In this document: one piece after another, positions 48,567 to 57,307 of the stretch
Numbering within the stretch: the stretch's first letter is position 1
Layout: every line of letters begins with the position of its first letter
From: Paenibacillus xerothermodurans
GTDB lineage: Bacteria; Bacillota; Bacilli; Paenibacillales; NBRC-103111
Assembly (NCBI RefSeq): GCF_002220865.2
Contig: NZ_NHRJ02000010.1
Span: forward strand, 316-64,315
Length of the DNA: 64,000 bases
Direction of reading: 5' to 3'
Made by a program: the position numbers and the translations under genes
The notes under the pieces: model-generated
Seen by the model: only the letters and a program-made list of their open reading frames with translations
The model's database searches: none
What the model was told of the DNA's origin: nothing

Positions 48567-49652
48567 TCAGTCCGGCAGTTTAACGTGGGGCTGGAGTATT
48601 GTCTTAGCGGATTCTCGCCCGACGATGGCGGCCGGCAGCACGATCTTTTTTGCAGCTGCGATTCTGTTCTGCGGCTGCATATTTTCCGTGAGCAGTCTGA
48701 CGGCCAACCGCCCGATTTCCTCTTTGTGATACGTGATCGTGGTCAAGGGGGGAAACACAAACTGCGCCATTTCAATATCATCAAATCCGGTCACGGAGAT
48801 CTCCTCGGGTATTTTCAGGCCCCTCTCTTGGATGGCCCTCATAGCGCCGATTGCCATGCGATCATTGGAAGCCGCGACCGCCGTTATCTTCGTGCCGCTT
48901 TGCAGCATATCGGTCATTTTGCGGTAAGCCGTGTCCAACTCCCAGTTTCCGTCCTTGATGATCTCATCCCTAATCGGGATGCCGCTTTCCAGCAGCGCCT
49001 TTAAATAGCCTTGAAATCTTTCATCCTGCTTATCGAAAAACGAGCCTGCCCGCTCCTCCGGAGACACACCGTAGCTCTTGCCGCCAAAAAAAGCGATGTC
49101 CCTGTGTCCTGCCTGAATTAGCTGCCTGACCAGCTGATAGAACGATTTCTCATAATCTATCGTAATGCAATCTATCTGGTGCTGACCCGGCACAGCGAGG
49201 GTGGCAACACAATTCGGAATGCGGCCCACCAGCGTCTGAAGTAAATCGTTCGGAATACTGCCGATGAAAATCAGTCCATCCGCTTCAGAGTTCAAAACCC
49301 GCCGTAGAATCACCGGATCTTCCAGATCCGGCACCGTATAAGCAAAACCGAGCTCATACCTTTGGCTGATAATCTCCTGCTCAATCCCATGTATGATCTT
49401 GGAGAAAAAGGTATCCTCGAATTTCTCTTTCGTAATTTGCAGAATGTAGCCGACTTTCCTGAGCTTCTTCAGCGGCTTCTTTGAACCCCGCTTTCCGCGG
49501 CTCAAGTCATATCCCAATTCGCGTATGGCAGTCCAAATGCGGTCTTCCGTCTCTTTCGACACCGAAATCTGATCCTGCTCCTTCAACAATCTCGACACCG
49601 TTGTCAGCGACACACCCGCCCGCTCGGCGACGTCTTTTAGTTTCACTGTCAC
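48567..49652 (-). CDS. LacI-family transcriptional regulator
   Basis: A 361-residue repressor: helix-turn-helix VKLKDVAERAGVSLTTVSRLLKE at the N-terminus, then a periplasmic-binding-type sugar domain (VGYILQITKEKFEDTFFSKI; IPEEISVTGFDDIEMAQFVFPPLTTI). The start codon is GTG with GGGAGCGG upstream. It is divergent from the fucosidase gene and heads the transporter unit, so it probably controls both. Confidence 0.87.
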   Translation of the reverse strand: MTVKLKDVAERAGVSLTTVSRLLKEQDQISVSKETEDRIWTAIRELGYDLSRGKRGSKKPLKKLRKVGYILQITKEKFEDTFFSKIIHGIEQEIISQRYELGFAYTVPDLEDPVILRRVLNSEADGLIFIGSIPNDLLQTLVGRIPNCVATLAVPGQHQIDCITIDYEKSFYQLVRQLIQAGHRDIAFFGGKSYGVSPEERAGSFFDKQDERFQGYLKALLESGIPIRDEIIKDGNWELDTAYRKMTDMLQSGTKITAVAASNDRMAIGAMRAIQERGLKIPEEISVTGFDDIEMAQFVFPPLTTITYHKEEIGRLAVRLLTENMQPQNRIAAAKKIVLPAAIVGRESAKTILQPHVKLPD

Positions 49653-49979
49653 TTGTTTGCCGCTCCCATCACTGGTTATATTTTACTCAAATATATTAAA
49701 CTTTACGTGATTAATCAATATAAAACGACAACTTTTTCTAGTTTCGACGTGGAGAAATGTGAGCAGCGCTTTGGCATGTGCTTCAAGCTGAGTCATGCAA
49801 TCTCAGTTTAAATCCAGACAAAAGAAACGTACCTCACCTTTCCGGCATAATATTTTAGTAAATTAACTAGTAAAATAATTATTATTTTTCACTAGATTTT
49901 TCTTTTTTTATTGACCTAATTTACTTAATTCGGTACGATATGGATGATTTATAGAACGCTGACAGGAGGAAATAACTTA
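49653..49979. promoter_or_regulatory. Divergent intergenic region with the fucosidase promoter
   Basis: TTGACC (49911-49916), a 17-bp spacer and TACGAT (49934-49939) form a plus-strand promoter for the fucosidase gene. The AT-rich stretch before it contains repeated TTTAGTAAA and ACTAGTAAAA segments that could be regulator half-sites. No gene is seen here. Confidence 0.6.
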
Positions 49980-51392
49980 ATGTCGAGAGTACTTTACCAA
50001 CCGACTTGGGAGTCGCTCAATGAGCATAAGCTGCCCAAATGGTTTATGGATGCAAAGCTGGGGATATTTATCCATTGGGGGGTCTATTCCGTGCCGGCCT
50101 GGGCGCCGACATACGGCGAGAAAAAAGAATATTACAACGAAACCATCGGCCATCACCCTTATGCGGAGCTGTACGGCTATGGGATGATGTACAAAAACAC
50201 TCCTGTCTGGAAATATCATGTGGACACTTACGGCGCGGACTTCCAATATGAAGACTTCATTCCACGATTCACTGCCGACCAATGGAATCCGCACGGTTGG
50301 GCGAGCTTATTTAAGAACATCGGCGCCAAGTATGTTGTACTCGTGACCAAGCATTCGGACGGTTACTGCATGTGGCCGACCAAGCAAAGCCATCTGAACA
50401 GCATGGATACCGGACCACACAGAGACATCACCGGGGAATTAACTAAAGCGGTTACAGCCGAGGGCATGAAAATGGGGCTCTACTACTCTCTGACATTTAA
50501 CTGGTATTACCCGAACTTTCCACATATTTTATACCGTGATCTTTCTCATAAACAAATGAAAGAATTAATCGACAGCTATAAGCCGGACTTGCTGTGGTCT
50601 GATGACTACTGGAAGCCGCATGAGAAAAGCTATGCAGCCACCTGGCAAAGTAAAGAGCTGATATCATACTTCTATAACCAGGCGGCGAACCCGGATGAAG
50701 TATTGGTCAACGACCGCTGGGGGCAAGAGGAAAATGGAATGCAGCTCGGCGATTTCTCCACTCCCGAGTATTCGGCCATTAAAAATATCCCCTCTTTCTA
50801 TTGGGAAATGACACGGGGACTCGGCATCTCGTTTGGCTACAACCAAAACGACGAGTATATGACGCCGCAGGAATTGATCAACATGTTCGTGGACGTAGTA
50901 AGCAAAAATGGGAACCTTCTTCTCAATGTCGGTCCAAAGGCGGACGGCACGCTGGATGCTGTGCAAGTGGACAGATTGCTAGCTTTGGGAGCTTTTATGC
51001 ACGTTAACAGCGAAGCGATTTACGGGACTCGGGCGTGGGTAGACTCTGAGGGTGAGACCGCTGACGGAAGTGCGGTGAGATTTACGACAAAAGATGATCA
51101 CGTGTTTGCCACCGTCCTGGGCGCGGACTCATCGGCCGAGGTGACGATTAAAGGCCTCTTCGCTCAGCCGGGCACAACGATCACGCTGCTTGGGACCAAT
51201 CAGGAGCTGGCATGGACACAGCAAGCTAGTGATTTGAGCATTGAGCTGCCCGGACAGGTTCCTAACCCGCACGCTTACAGCTTGAAAATAACGCCTGAGC
51301 CATTCCGTGCCATGCAAAAACCGAAAATAAGCCTGGAAAACAAATATGGCGAGATTTTTAGGAGAAGCGGTTTCCTGACCGCCAATGTGTAG
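49980..51392 (+). CDS. Alpha-L-fucosidase, GH29
   Basis: A 470-residue glycosidase without signal peptide, so intracellular. GH29 hallmarks are KLGIFIHWGVYSVPAW, YVVLVTKHSDGYCMW, the nucleophile aspartate in DLLWSDDYW (about residue 214) and NGNLLLNVGPKADG; a C-terminal beta domain follows. The start MSRVLYQPTW lies 10 nt after AGGAGG; twelve more codons upstream are open but unlikely. It would release L-fucose from oligosaccharides imported by the divergent ABC transporter. Confidence 0.92.
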   Translation: MSRVLYQPTWESLNEHKLPKWFMDAKLGIFIHWGVYSVPAWAPTYGEKKEYYNETIGHHPYAELYGYGMMYKNTPVWKYHVDTYGADFQYEDFIPRFTADQWNPHGWASLFKNIGAKYVVLVTKHSDGYCMWPTKQSHLNSMDTGPHRDITGELTKAVTAEGMKMGLYYSLTFNWYYPNFPHILYRDLSHKQMKELIDSYKPDLLWSDDYWKPHEKSYAATWQSKELISYFYNQAANPDEVLVNDRWGQEENGMQLGDFSTPEYSAIKNIPSFYWEMTRGLGISFGYNQNDEYMTPQELINMFVDVVSKNGNLLLNVGPKADGTLDAVQVDRLLALGAFMHVNSEAIYGTRAWVDSEGETADGSAVRFTTKDDHVFATVLGADSSAEVTIKGLFAQPGTTITLLGTNQELAWTQQASDLSIELPGQVPNPHAYSLKITPEPFRAMQKPKISLENKYGEIFRRSGFLTANV

Positions 51393-51474
51393 CGCTGTGG
51401 GACTACAGATGTGTTAAAGCCATTGGGATGGCTGATGCGGCAGCTCGCACGCACAAAATTTAATCCGCTGTGCC

Positions 51475-51503
51475 AGCTGGCGCCTGCAGGTGCCAGCTTT
51501 TTT
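51475..51503 (+). terminator. Terminator after the fucosidase gene
   Basis: AGCTGGCGCC-TGCA-GGTGCCAGCT with one wobble pair is followed by TTTTT. An outer arm is also possible, since GCACAAAA upstream can pair with TTTTTGTGC downstream. The rest of 51393-51722 shows nothing else convincing. Confidence 0.85.
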
Positions 51504-51722
51504 GTGCGCCCTGCCGCGCACCGCACTGAAGCGCGCGCCGCGTCTCAAGTGTGTTTGGTCTTGTGGTGTGCGGCCGCACACCCAACTGGATGCAGCGGCA
51601 TGACTTTTTGCCTGGGGTTTACATGGATCACACGACGCTGGGAAACAATACACCATACCGCAGCGCCACAACTTCATGTCTAACGGTAGCTGCACCAACA
51701 AGCGGCAAGGGGAGCTAACCAC

Positions 51723-52547
51723 ATGTTTGAATTACTGTTGATTCTTCTCTTGATTTACACCCTGTTCCCGGTGATCCGGCACAGACAGATTGCATCCGCC
51801 CGCTTCAGAGCGATTCGGCGGCTCGAATTAAGCCGGAAATCCCGTGCCATCACGCTTATTCACAGGCAAGAGACGCTCAGCTTTCTCGGGATTCCTTTTC
51901 GGAGCTACATCGACATCGACGATTCCGAGCAGATTCTGCGGGCGATCCGGCTCACTCCGGACGATATGCCGATCGACCTGGTCCTGCACACGCCCGGCGG
52001 GCTGGTGCTGGCTTCGGAGCAAATCGCCGAAGCATTGAACAAACACCCGGCAAAGGTTACCGTGTTCGTCCCGCATTATGCGATGTCCGGCGGCACCATG
52101 ATCAGCTTGGCGGCGGATGAAATCGTCATGGATGAAAACGCCGTGCTGGGACCCGTCGATCCGCAGTTAGGCCGCTTTCCGGCAGCTTCGATTATTGAGG
52201 TCACGAAAATAAAAAAAGCAGACGAGATCAGCGACAACACACTGATCATGGCGGATATTGCTAAGAAGGCGATCCGGCAGGTACGGAATTTTGTTAAACA
52301 GCTGCTTACGCCGAGGATGGGTGAGGCGAAAGCATTGGAAGTAGCGGAGCTGTTGTCGGGCGGCCACTGGACGCACGACTACCCGCTGGGCGGCAAAGAA
52401 TTGAAGCAGCTCGGATTGGCCGTGCGCTTCGGACTGCCCCGGGAGATATATGAGCTGATGGAATTGTATCGGCAAAATCCTTCGCGCAGACCGACCGTCC
52501 AATACATACCTCTTCCATACCAAAGCAACCGGAGAAACAATTCATGA
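51723..52547 (+). CDS. Membrane-anchored Clp-fold serine protease (SDH type)
   Basis: A 274-residue protein with one N-terminal membrane helix (LLLILLLIYTLFPVI) and a ClpP/SppA-like domain. The candidate triad is Ser in HYAMSGGTMIS, Asp in NAVLGPVDPQLG and His in GGHWTHDYPLGG, the Ser-Asp-His arrangement of the SDH family. Oxyanion glycines are in LHTPGGLVLAS. The active site should face the cytoplasm or membrane surface. It seems monocistronic; the substrate is unknown. GGGGAG upstream supports the start. Confidence 0.82.
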   Translation: MFELLLILLLIYTLFPVIRHRQIASARFRAIRRLELSRKSRAITLIHRQETLSFLGIPFRSYIDIDDSEQILRAIRLTPDDMPIDLVLHTPGGLVLASEQIAEALNKHPAKVTVFVPHYAMSGGTMISLAADEIVMDENAVLGPVDPQLGRFPAASIIEVTKIKKADEISDNTLIMADIAKKAIRQVRNFVKQLLTPRMGEAKALEVAELLSGGHWTHDYPLGGKELKQLGLAVRFGLPREIYELMELYRQNPSRRPTVQYIPLPYQSNRRNNS

Positions 52548-52743
52548 GGCAGCAGCCGACTACGTTCTAGTCGGCTGTGGTGCTGTGATTGTGGTTTTGT
52601 GTGTGCTCATTTTTCACGTATATTCAGGCAATGCTATGCATCTGCTGCACTAGTACGCCATATCGCTCCGCACTGATGTCCTTGCATTCACCTGGTCCGA
52701 CCTGCGAGATTCGGGATGAGCAACTATATATTCCACTTTATCG

Positions 52744-52770
52744 TTGACCCAAAATGCAGTATAATATAAT
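52744..52770 (+). promoter_or_regulatory. Promoter of trhO
   Basis: TTGACC at 52744 is followed by two overlapping TATAAT motifs (52760-52765 and 52765-52770), the second with a 15-bp spacer; TAATAT at 17 bp is an alternative -10. The 52548-52743 stretch before it shows no gene. Confidence 0.6.
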
Positions 52771-52817
52771 ATTGATAGACGATAATAAAAATATCGTTGC
52801 CGAGTATGCAGCATACA

Positions 52818-52854
52818 GGCGGACGAACAAGGCAACTGCCTTTGTTCTTCCGCC
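52818..52854 (+). promoter_or_regulatory. Long hairpin in the trhO 5' leader
   Basis: GGCGGA-GAACAA pairs with TTGTTC-TCCGCC around GGCAACTGCC, which can extend the stem, with one internal mismatch. It lies between the promoter and the ribosome binding site and lacks a T-run, so it looks like an mRNA leader structure rather than a terminator. Confidence 0.55.
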
Positions 52855-52889
52855 ATTCTATGTTCAAGACAGATAGAGAGGTGATAACG

Positions 52890-53792
52890 ATGAGCAAAGA
52901 CTATCAAATATTGCTTTTTTATAAATATGTACCTGTACCCAACGCAGAAGAGTTTACTGCCGAACATCTGCAGTTTTGCAAACACCTTGGCGTGAAAGGA
53001 CGCATTCTGATCGCTGACGAAGGAATCAACGGCACAGTGTCCGGTACTGTTGAGCAAACGGAACGCTACATGGCTGAGTTGCGCCGGAATCCCCTATTCA
53101 GCGATATCGTGTTCAAGATTGATGAGAGTGCCGACCACGCGTTCAAGAAGATTTTCGTTCGTTACAGAAAAGAACTTGTCACGCTTCGCTACGATAAAAA
53201 GCTGAACCCTGTCACCGATGGCGGCGGGCGTTTGAAGCCGAAAGAATTCCATGAACTGCTGCAAAGAGATGACGTCATCGTACTGGACGGAAGAAGCGGC
53301 TACGAATATGACCTCGGCCACTTCCGCAACGCGATCCGGCCTGATGTAGATTCTTTCCGCGAGTTTCCCGAATGGATCAGGGAGAACATGCAGCAGCACA
53401 AGGATAAAAAAATTATCACCTATTGCACTGGCGGTATCCGCTGTGAGATGTTGACTGCCGTGATGAAAAATGAAGGCTTCAATGATGTGCACCAATTGGA
53501 CGGCGGCATTGTTACCTACGGTAAAGATCCTGAGGTGAAAGGCCGCGGATTCGACGGAAGTTGTTACGTGTTCGATGAGCGTATTGCTGTACGTGTCAAC
53601 CAAACCGATGAAAGTACCGTGGTAGGAAAATGCCACCACTGCGGCGCACCAACCGAAACGTATATCAACTGCAAGGATGACACCTGCCACCATCAGCATC
53701 TGTGCTGTGACGACTGCCTCACCACACAACGCGGCTATTGTTCCGCAGAATGTGAAACACACGATATGGCAGTTGCCGGTGCAAAGTACTGA
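52890..53792 (+). CDS. trhO: tRNA uridine(34) hydroxylase, rhodanese family
   Basis: A 300-residue protein of the TrhO/YbfQ type, which makes 5-hydroxyuridine at tRNA position 34. Order: acylphosphatase-like N-terminal domain, rhodanese domain with active-site loop YCTGGIRCE (about residues 177-184), and a C-terminal cysteine-rich region (CHHCGAP, CCDDC, CSAEC) probably binding zinc. The start MSKDYQILLFYKYV is preceded by AGAGAGGTGATAACG. Its leader contains a long hairpin. Confidence 0.92.
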   Translation: MSKDYQILLFYKYVPVPNAEEFTAEHLQFCKHLGVKGRILIADEGINGTVSGTVEQTERYMAELRRNPLFSDIVFKIDESADHAFKKIFVRYRKELVTLRYDKKLNPVTDGGGRLKPKEFHELLQRDDVIVLDGRSGYEYDLGHFRNAIRPDVDSFREFPEWIRENMQQHKDKKIITYCTGGIRCEMLTAVMKNEGFNDVHQLDGGIVTYGKDPEVKGRGFDGSCYVFDERIAVRVNQTDESTVVGKCHHCGAPTETYINCKDDTCHHQHLCCDDCLTTQRGYCSAECETHDMAVAGAKY

Positions 53793-53821
53793 TTAAAAAC
53801 AATTAGATAGCACATCTAAAT

Positions 53822-53870
53822 GCAGCGGCAGTCGGGACATTGATTTGATCCCGACTGCCGCTGCTTTTTT
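53822..53870 (+). terminator. Terminator after trhO
   Basis: GCAGCGGCAGTCGGGA (53822-53837) and its exact complement (53849-53864) form a 16-bp stem followed by six T. Confidence 0.95.
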
Positions 53871-53918
53871 ATAAGATTCACCACGGTACACTCGCTGAGA
53901 AACTCCGTTGATACTTTG

Positions 53919-55346
53919 TCACGTATTATTAAGCTTGTCTTTGCTCCACCTGATCAACACCGCAAAGCCTAACGCGAATGCGACGACCATGCCGCTGAAA
54001 GTCACAAACAGTGCAATCCATTCAAAAATTGAATACTCCCAGATTTTATTCCAATCTATCGTTCCTTTTAAATCTTCGATGACCTGGTTCATGCCGTAAA
54101 TCCCGCCTATCACCGTGTATATGGTGAGAATCAGCAGCAAGTAATTCTGGCGCTTCGCTGAAAATTGGCCTTGATATTCAAACAAGTCGGTAAGCGTCTG
54201 TTTGACGTCGAGGTAGAGCTCATCATTACCATAAGTTTTTCGCAGCTGCATAAAAATCTCCCTGCCCTGAGACTGAGAGACCAGCTCCAAGAAAAAGTAT
54301 TTTGAAGAAAACGTTGTGATAGAGCGAATCAGATGTTCAACGTCTTCGTGATCTTTTTCCACCTGGATCTGCGAATACCGGTTGGACAGTTTGAGCAGTA
54401 CGATTTTATGAAATAAATTGAGCAGCATACCATAGTAGTATTCTCCGTACATCTGATTAGCCAATACGCTAAATTGATCAGGGTCGGACGTTAAGCAGTT
54501 GAAAGAGTGTTCATTCACAATATAAAATGTGTCCGGGCTCCACCTCACATAGCCGTGAGTTCTGCAGTAATCTTTGATATAGTCCGTGTTGGTGGCGCTG
54601 ATGTATGGCTCACCTTTGCTGTTTATCCCGTCGAGCTGCGCTGCTCTGTATAAGTCATGGTTGGCGATTGAACTTCCATTCTCGAAGCAGTACATAGCTT
54701 GCACGTACATTCTTTCATCCACAAAAAACGGCAGTGTCTCGAAATATGCACCTACCATGCCTGCTTTATCCAAGCATGGCACGATGAAAGGAGTCAGCCG
54801 CTGAAAAATGAATTCCTCGATTTCTTTAAATTCCGCATTTTCACACACAATATAGGTGGCGTCATCCTGAGCGTTGACATCCTCAAGCACTCTGAACCGA
54901 TTCGCAAACTCAACAGCCAACGAGTAATCGGTGTGCGCGGCTGTGAGCTCCGTGCGAATAGTGATCAGCCCGAGCTGAAACGGACACAAAAAAATGTCCA
55001 CCGATATGATGCGGAAAGGAATTGTAAACAGCTGTGTTTTTAGCTCGCAATCGTGCCGCATGGGCTTGGAGAACCTCTGAAAGCAGTCCGCGTTCTCTTG
55101 GTGTGGGAACAAAATATTTGCGGTGAACGGCAAATAATATCTTTCCATATTCCGATGGGACACGCGGTAATCATCACCGTAATAGGCGTCCTCCAGACGC
55201 AAGTTATTCAGCGAGAAAAATTCAAAGCCATGCTGTTGTATTTGCTGTTTCAGATCCAGCTGGCAGTTTTGCTTCAGGGAAAAAGGAAAAATGAAATTAT
55301 GCAGAGCTCGTGTGGCCTGTTTTTCCTCTAAATTTGCCGCAGCCAT
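53919..55346 (-). CDS. Divergent CorA-like membrane protein
   Basis: A 475-residue protein whose C-terminus has two membrane helices. The first ends in GGIYGMNQ, the GMN signature of CorA-type Mg/Co channels, and the second is followed by a basic tail. Upstream is a predicted long helical stretch (about 330-400). The N-terminal half (about 1-320) does not resemble the usual CorA funnel by eye and is rich in aromatic residues. GGAGGGG precedes the start by 6 nt. It could be a divalent-cation channel or a CorA-fold protein with another role. Confidence 0.6.
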   Translation of the reverse strand: MAAANLEEKQATRALHNFIFPFSLKQNCQLDLKQQIQQHGFEFFSLNNLRLEDAYYGDDYRVSHRNMERYYLPFTANILFPHQENADCFQRFSKPMRHDCELKTQLFTIPFRIISVDIFLCPFQLGLITIRTELTAAHTDYSLAVEFANRFRVLEDVNAQDDATYIVCENAEFKEIEEFIFQRLTPFIVPCLDKAGMVGAYFETLPFFVDERMYVQAMYCFENGSSIANHDLYRAAQLDGINSKGEPYISATNTDYIKDYCRTHGYVRWSPDTFYIVNEHSFNCLTSDPDQFSVLANQMYGEYYYGMLLNLFHKIVLLKLSNRYSQIQVEKDHEDVEHLIRSITTFSSKYFFLELVSQSQGREIFMQLRKTYGNDELYLDVKQTLTDLFEYQGQFSAKRQNYLLLILTIYTVIGGIYGMNQVIEDLKGTIDWNKIWEYSIFEWIALFVTFSGMVVAFALGFAVLIRWSKDKLNNT

Positions 55347-55504
55347 CCGCTTCCCCTCCGATCCGGCGCATACATCACTTTAACCAAGCAAGCATTTGTG
55401 TGAACCACACACATGCTTCCAGCAGCAGCAGCCGAAGCCGGTGCTTGGGCGATCCGCTGTGAGCAGCTGCCGAAACCCATACGGCAGTATGGAATAATTG
55501 AGCG

Positions 55505-55747
55505 GTGAAAACCCGATGGCAAATGCGGACGCGCCTTAAAGGAATCCATGCGGTAACACCATTAATTGTCGAGTATGAAGATACCCCCATTGACTATATG
55601 CAGTGTTATGAATTGGACTCCACTACACTGCAAGAATATGGCTATCAGAGTAAAGAACGAGTTTTTGGTATGGACCAATTTATTGGAGAACATGAGAAGA
55701 GTGGTTTTTACAAGGTTATTTTCGGGAGTTATTGGTTGATCCAGTAA
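55505..55747 (+). CDS. Short unrecognised reading frame, possible gene fragment
   Basis: An 80-residue frame ending GFYKVIFGSYWLIQ. The 3' half is noticeably AT-richer than its neighbours and reads like the C-terminal end of a globular protein (TPLIVEYEDTPIDYMQCYELD). There is no good ribosome binding site. It may be the surviving end of a truncated gene. Confidence 0.3.
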   Translation: MKTRWQMRTRLKGIHAVTPLIVEYEDTPIDYMQCYELDSTTLQEYGYQSKERVFGMDQFIGEHEKSGFYKVIFGSYWLIQ

Positions 55748-55804
55748 AAGTTAGCTTGTCACCTCTCGACCAATGGACACGCTACCCCGGTCGAAACTGG
55801 ATTG

Positions 55805-55834
55805 AAAAAAAGGCTGCCTATGACAAGGTAGCCT
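55805..55834 (-). terminator. Terminator of the graspetide operon
   Basis: On the minus strand AGGCTACC and GGCAGCCT pair with one mismatch around TTGTCATA, followed by seven T. It lies about 80 bp past the ATP-grasp gene. Confidence 0.8.
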
Positions 55835-55911
55835 AGTAGATAGTATGTGGTGTGTGAAATGAATGAATTATTCAGCTTCTAGGTGGAGCCCTCGATGGAC
55901 GCCCCGAGAGC

Positions 55912-56877
55912 TCACATCCCCACTGCACTTCTGGCAGCAGCTTCTTGTATGAGAAAGGAGGCAAGCTGGGAGACGATAGAAACTTCTGCATGCCGGTCGA
56001 ATCCTTCGAACATCGGGCTGGGATTACATTCGAGCAGCACTGCCGAACCGTCACTGCCCAGTTTTACATCCACGCCGCTGAAGAGTAGGCCAAGCGCGCG
56101 GCACGCTCGGATGCTGAGCTTTGCTACCGCTGCACTGATCTCGGTCGCAGTCACTGCGGCCTCACCCGTGCGGTAATCGATAGCGCTGCTTTCGATCGCG
56201 AACGCTCCCAGGACTTTGCCATCGAGCACAAACACGCGTACTTCCTGACCCGGCACGAGCTGCTGAAACATGACAGGAGCATTCGCCAAGGCGGCTAAGC
56301 GCTCTGGCTCGAGATCTTCTTGCGATAGCTTGCGGCAGTGCGCTCCGCCGGCAACGGGCTTATACACGACATCCCGGCCATTGGCGAAAGCCTTCACCTG
56401 TGCCGCCTCGCTCGTCACGAGCGTAGCCGGAACCGGAATCCCCTCGCGGTGGAGGAACGCCATCTGAAACGGTTTGGCAAAATGAATCAGCAGCCTGTCT
56501 ATGGGATTTACCAAAAGCTTATTCTGCAGCGGCAGACACTTCAGATAGGATAGCCATGCAGCGTAGCGTTCCCGCTGCGCGGCGTATGCCACATATCCCT
56601 CCTGTCGGATTTGCGCTTCCAACGGCTGCGCATTGAATGCGGGCGTCGGAAGGTACAGCGCTCGAAGATAAAATACCTGCACGTCCTTCAATGAATGGTC
56701 ATTGTAGTATGAATCAGGCATACCGCTGCCGGTGCCAAGAGTAAGAGGAAACGGCAAAGTGGAGGTGTTGTCCATGATGAGCGGCTCTGCCCCTTGTTTT
56801 CTCAGCTCATCGGCTAAATATACGCAATGTCGTTCGTTGCCGGCTCCGATAATGCCTATCGTAGGTCGGCTTGTCAT
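55912..56877 (-). CDS. ATP-grasp peptide macrocyclase of a graspetide pathway
   Basis: A 321-residue RimK/MvdD-like ATP-grasp ligase. MTSRPTIGIIGAGNERH opens a pre-ATP-grasp domain. The nucleotide-binding lysine is in VVYKPVAGGAHC, followed by FQQLVPGQEVRVFVLDG and the metal-binding GVDVKLGSDGSAVLLECNPSP. The length suits graspetide ligases, which join Thr/Ser or Lys side chains to Asp/Glu through acyl phosphates. The start at 56877 follows GGGAGGAG by 6 nt; an 18-residue upstream extension is excluded. The precursor gene lies 181 bp upstream on the same strand, and a terminator follows. No dedicated peptidase is adjacent except the M50-like protein upstream. Confidence 0.85.
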   Translation of the reverse strand: MTSRPTIGIIGAGNERHCVYLADELRKQGAEPLIMDNTSTLPFPLTLGTGSGMPDSYYNDHSLKDVQVFYLRALYLPTPAFNAQPLEAQIRQEGYVAYAAQRERYAAWLSYLKCLPLQNKLLVNPIDRLLIHFAKPFQMAFLHREGIPVPATLVTSEAAQVKAFANGRDVVYKPVAGGAHCRKLSQEDLEPERLAALANAPVMFQQLVPGQEVRVFVLDGKVLGAFAIESSAIDYRTGEAAVTATEISAAVAKLSIRACRALGLLFSGVDVKLGSDGSAVLLECNPSPMFEGFDRHAEVSIVSQLASFLIQEAAARSAVGM

Positions 56878-56908
56878 CCTATCTCCTCCCAATTTGTTTG
56901 AAAGCGCT

Positions 56909-56987
56909 GCCCAAACTGGGCACGCCGACACGAATAAGACCCTCGGAAAGCATGCCGCGTATTCAACGCCGACTGGCCTCCCGAGGG
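56909..56987 (-). promoter_or_regulatory. Two hairpins between precursor and ligase genes
   Basis: CCCTCGG (56940-56946) with CCGAGGG (56981-56987), and GCCCA-AAC-TGGGC (56909-56921), form two stems in the 181-bp interval. Neither is followed by a clean T-run. They could lower ligase expression relative to the precursor, as is common in RiPP operons. Confidence 0.5.
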
Positions 56988-57058
56988 GGTATACAGGATG
57001 GGCAAGAGAATCGCTACGACTTATGCATCATCCTCAAGGTATTAAATAGAAATAAGTT

Positions 57059-57217
57059 CTAGCAGCCGCCTTCTTCGCCTATTGCCAATGTAGTATATAT
57101 GATTCGTTCGTTCAGCTGGGCTCCCGCTGCATCTGACTGGTCTGCTGCATCATGGATGAAAAGCGCTTGATTCAATCGCTGCGTCTCTAGTTCGGCGATA
57201 AACAGATGTGTGTTCAT
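57059..57217 (-). CDS. Graspetide (omega-ester peptide) precursor
   Basis: A 52-residue peptide. The start follows GGGAGGT with about 8 nt spacing, an excellent site. The leader carries LFIAEL (residues 5-10) and LFIHDA (19-24), like the hydrophobic-acidic LFIEDL element I recall from plesiocin-family leaders. The C-terminus is TTLAIGEEGGC (42-52), an exact TTxxxxEE core as in group 2 graspetides, where the two Thr are esterified to the two Glu in nested rings. There is only one core copy, and a terminal Cys after Gly-Gly is unusual. It is followed by an ATP-grasp ligase gene and preceded by an ABC exporter, all on one strand. Confidence 0.88.
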   Translation of the reverse strand: MNTHLFIAELETQRLNQALFIHDAADQSDAAGAQLNERIIYTTLAIGEEGGC

Positions 57218-57272
57218 TCTGATTCTACCTCCCAAGACTAATGGATTTATAAGCTCTCACCCATCCTCCTAG

Positions 57273-57301
57273 ATGTTACCAAAATACTGCGTGGTTGACA
57301 A
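57273..57301 (-). promoter_or_regulatory. Candidate promoter of the graspetide precursor gene
   Basis: On the minus strand TTGTCA, a 17-bp spacer and TAACAT lie about 55 bp upstream of the precursor start, in the gap after the permease gene. It would allow stronger expression of the precursor than of the upstream genes. Confidence 0.55.
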
Positions 57302-57307
57302 GCCATG

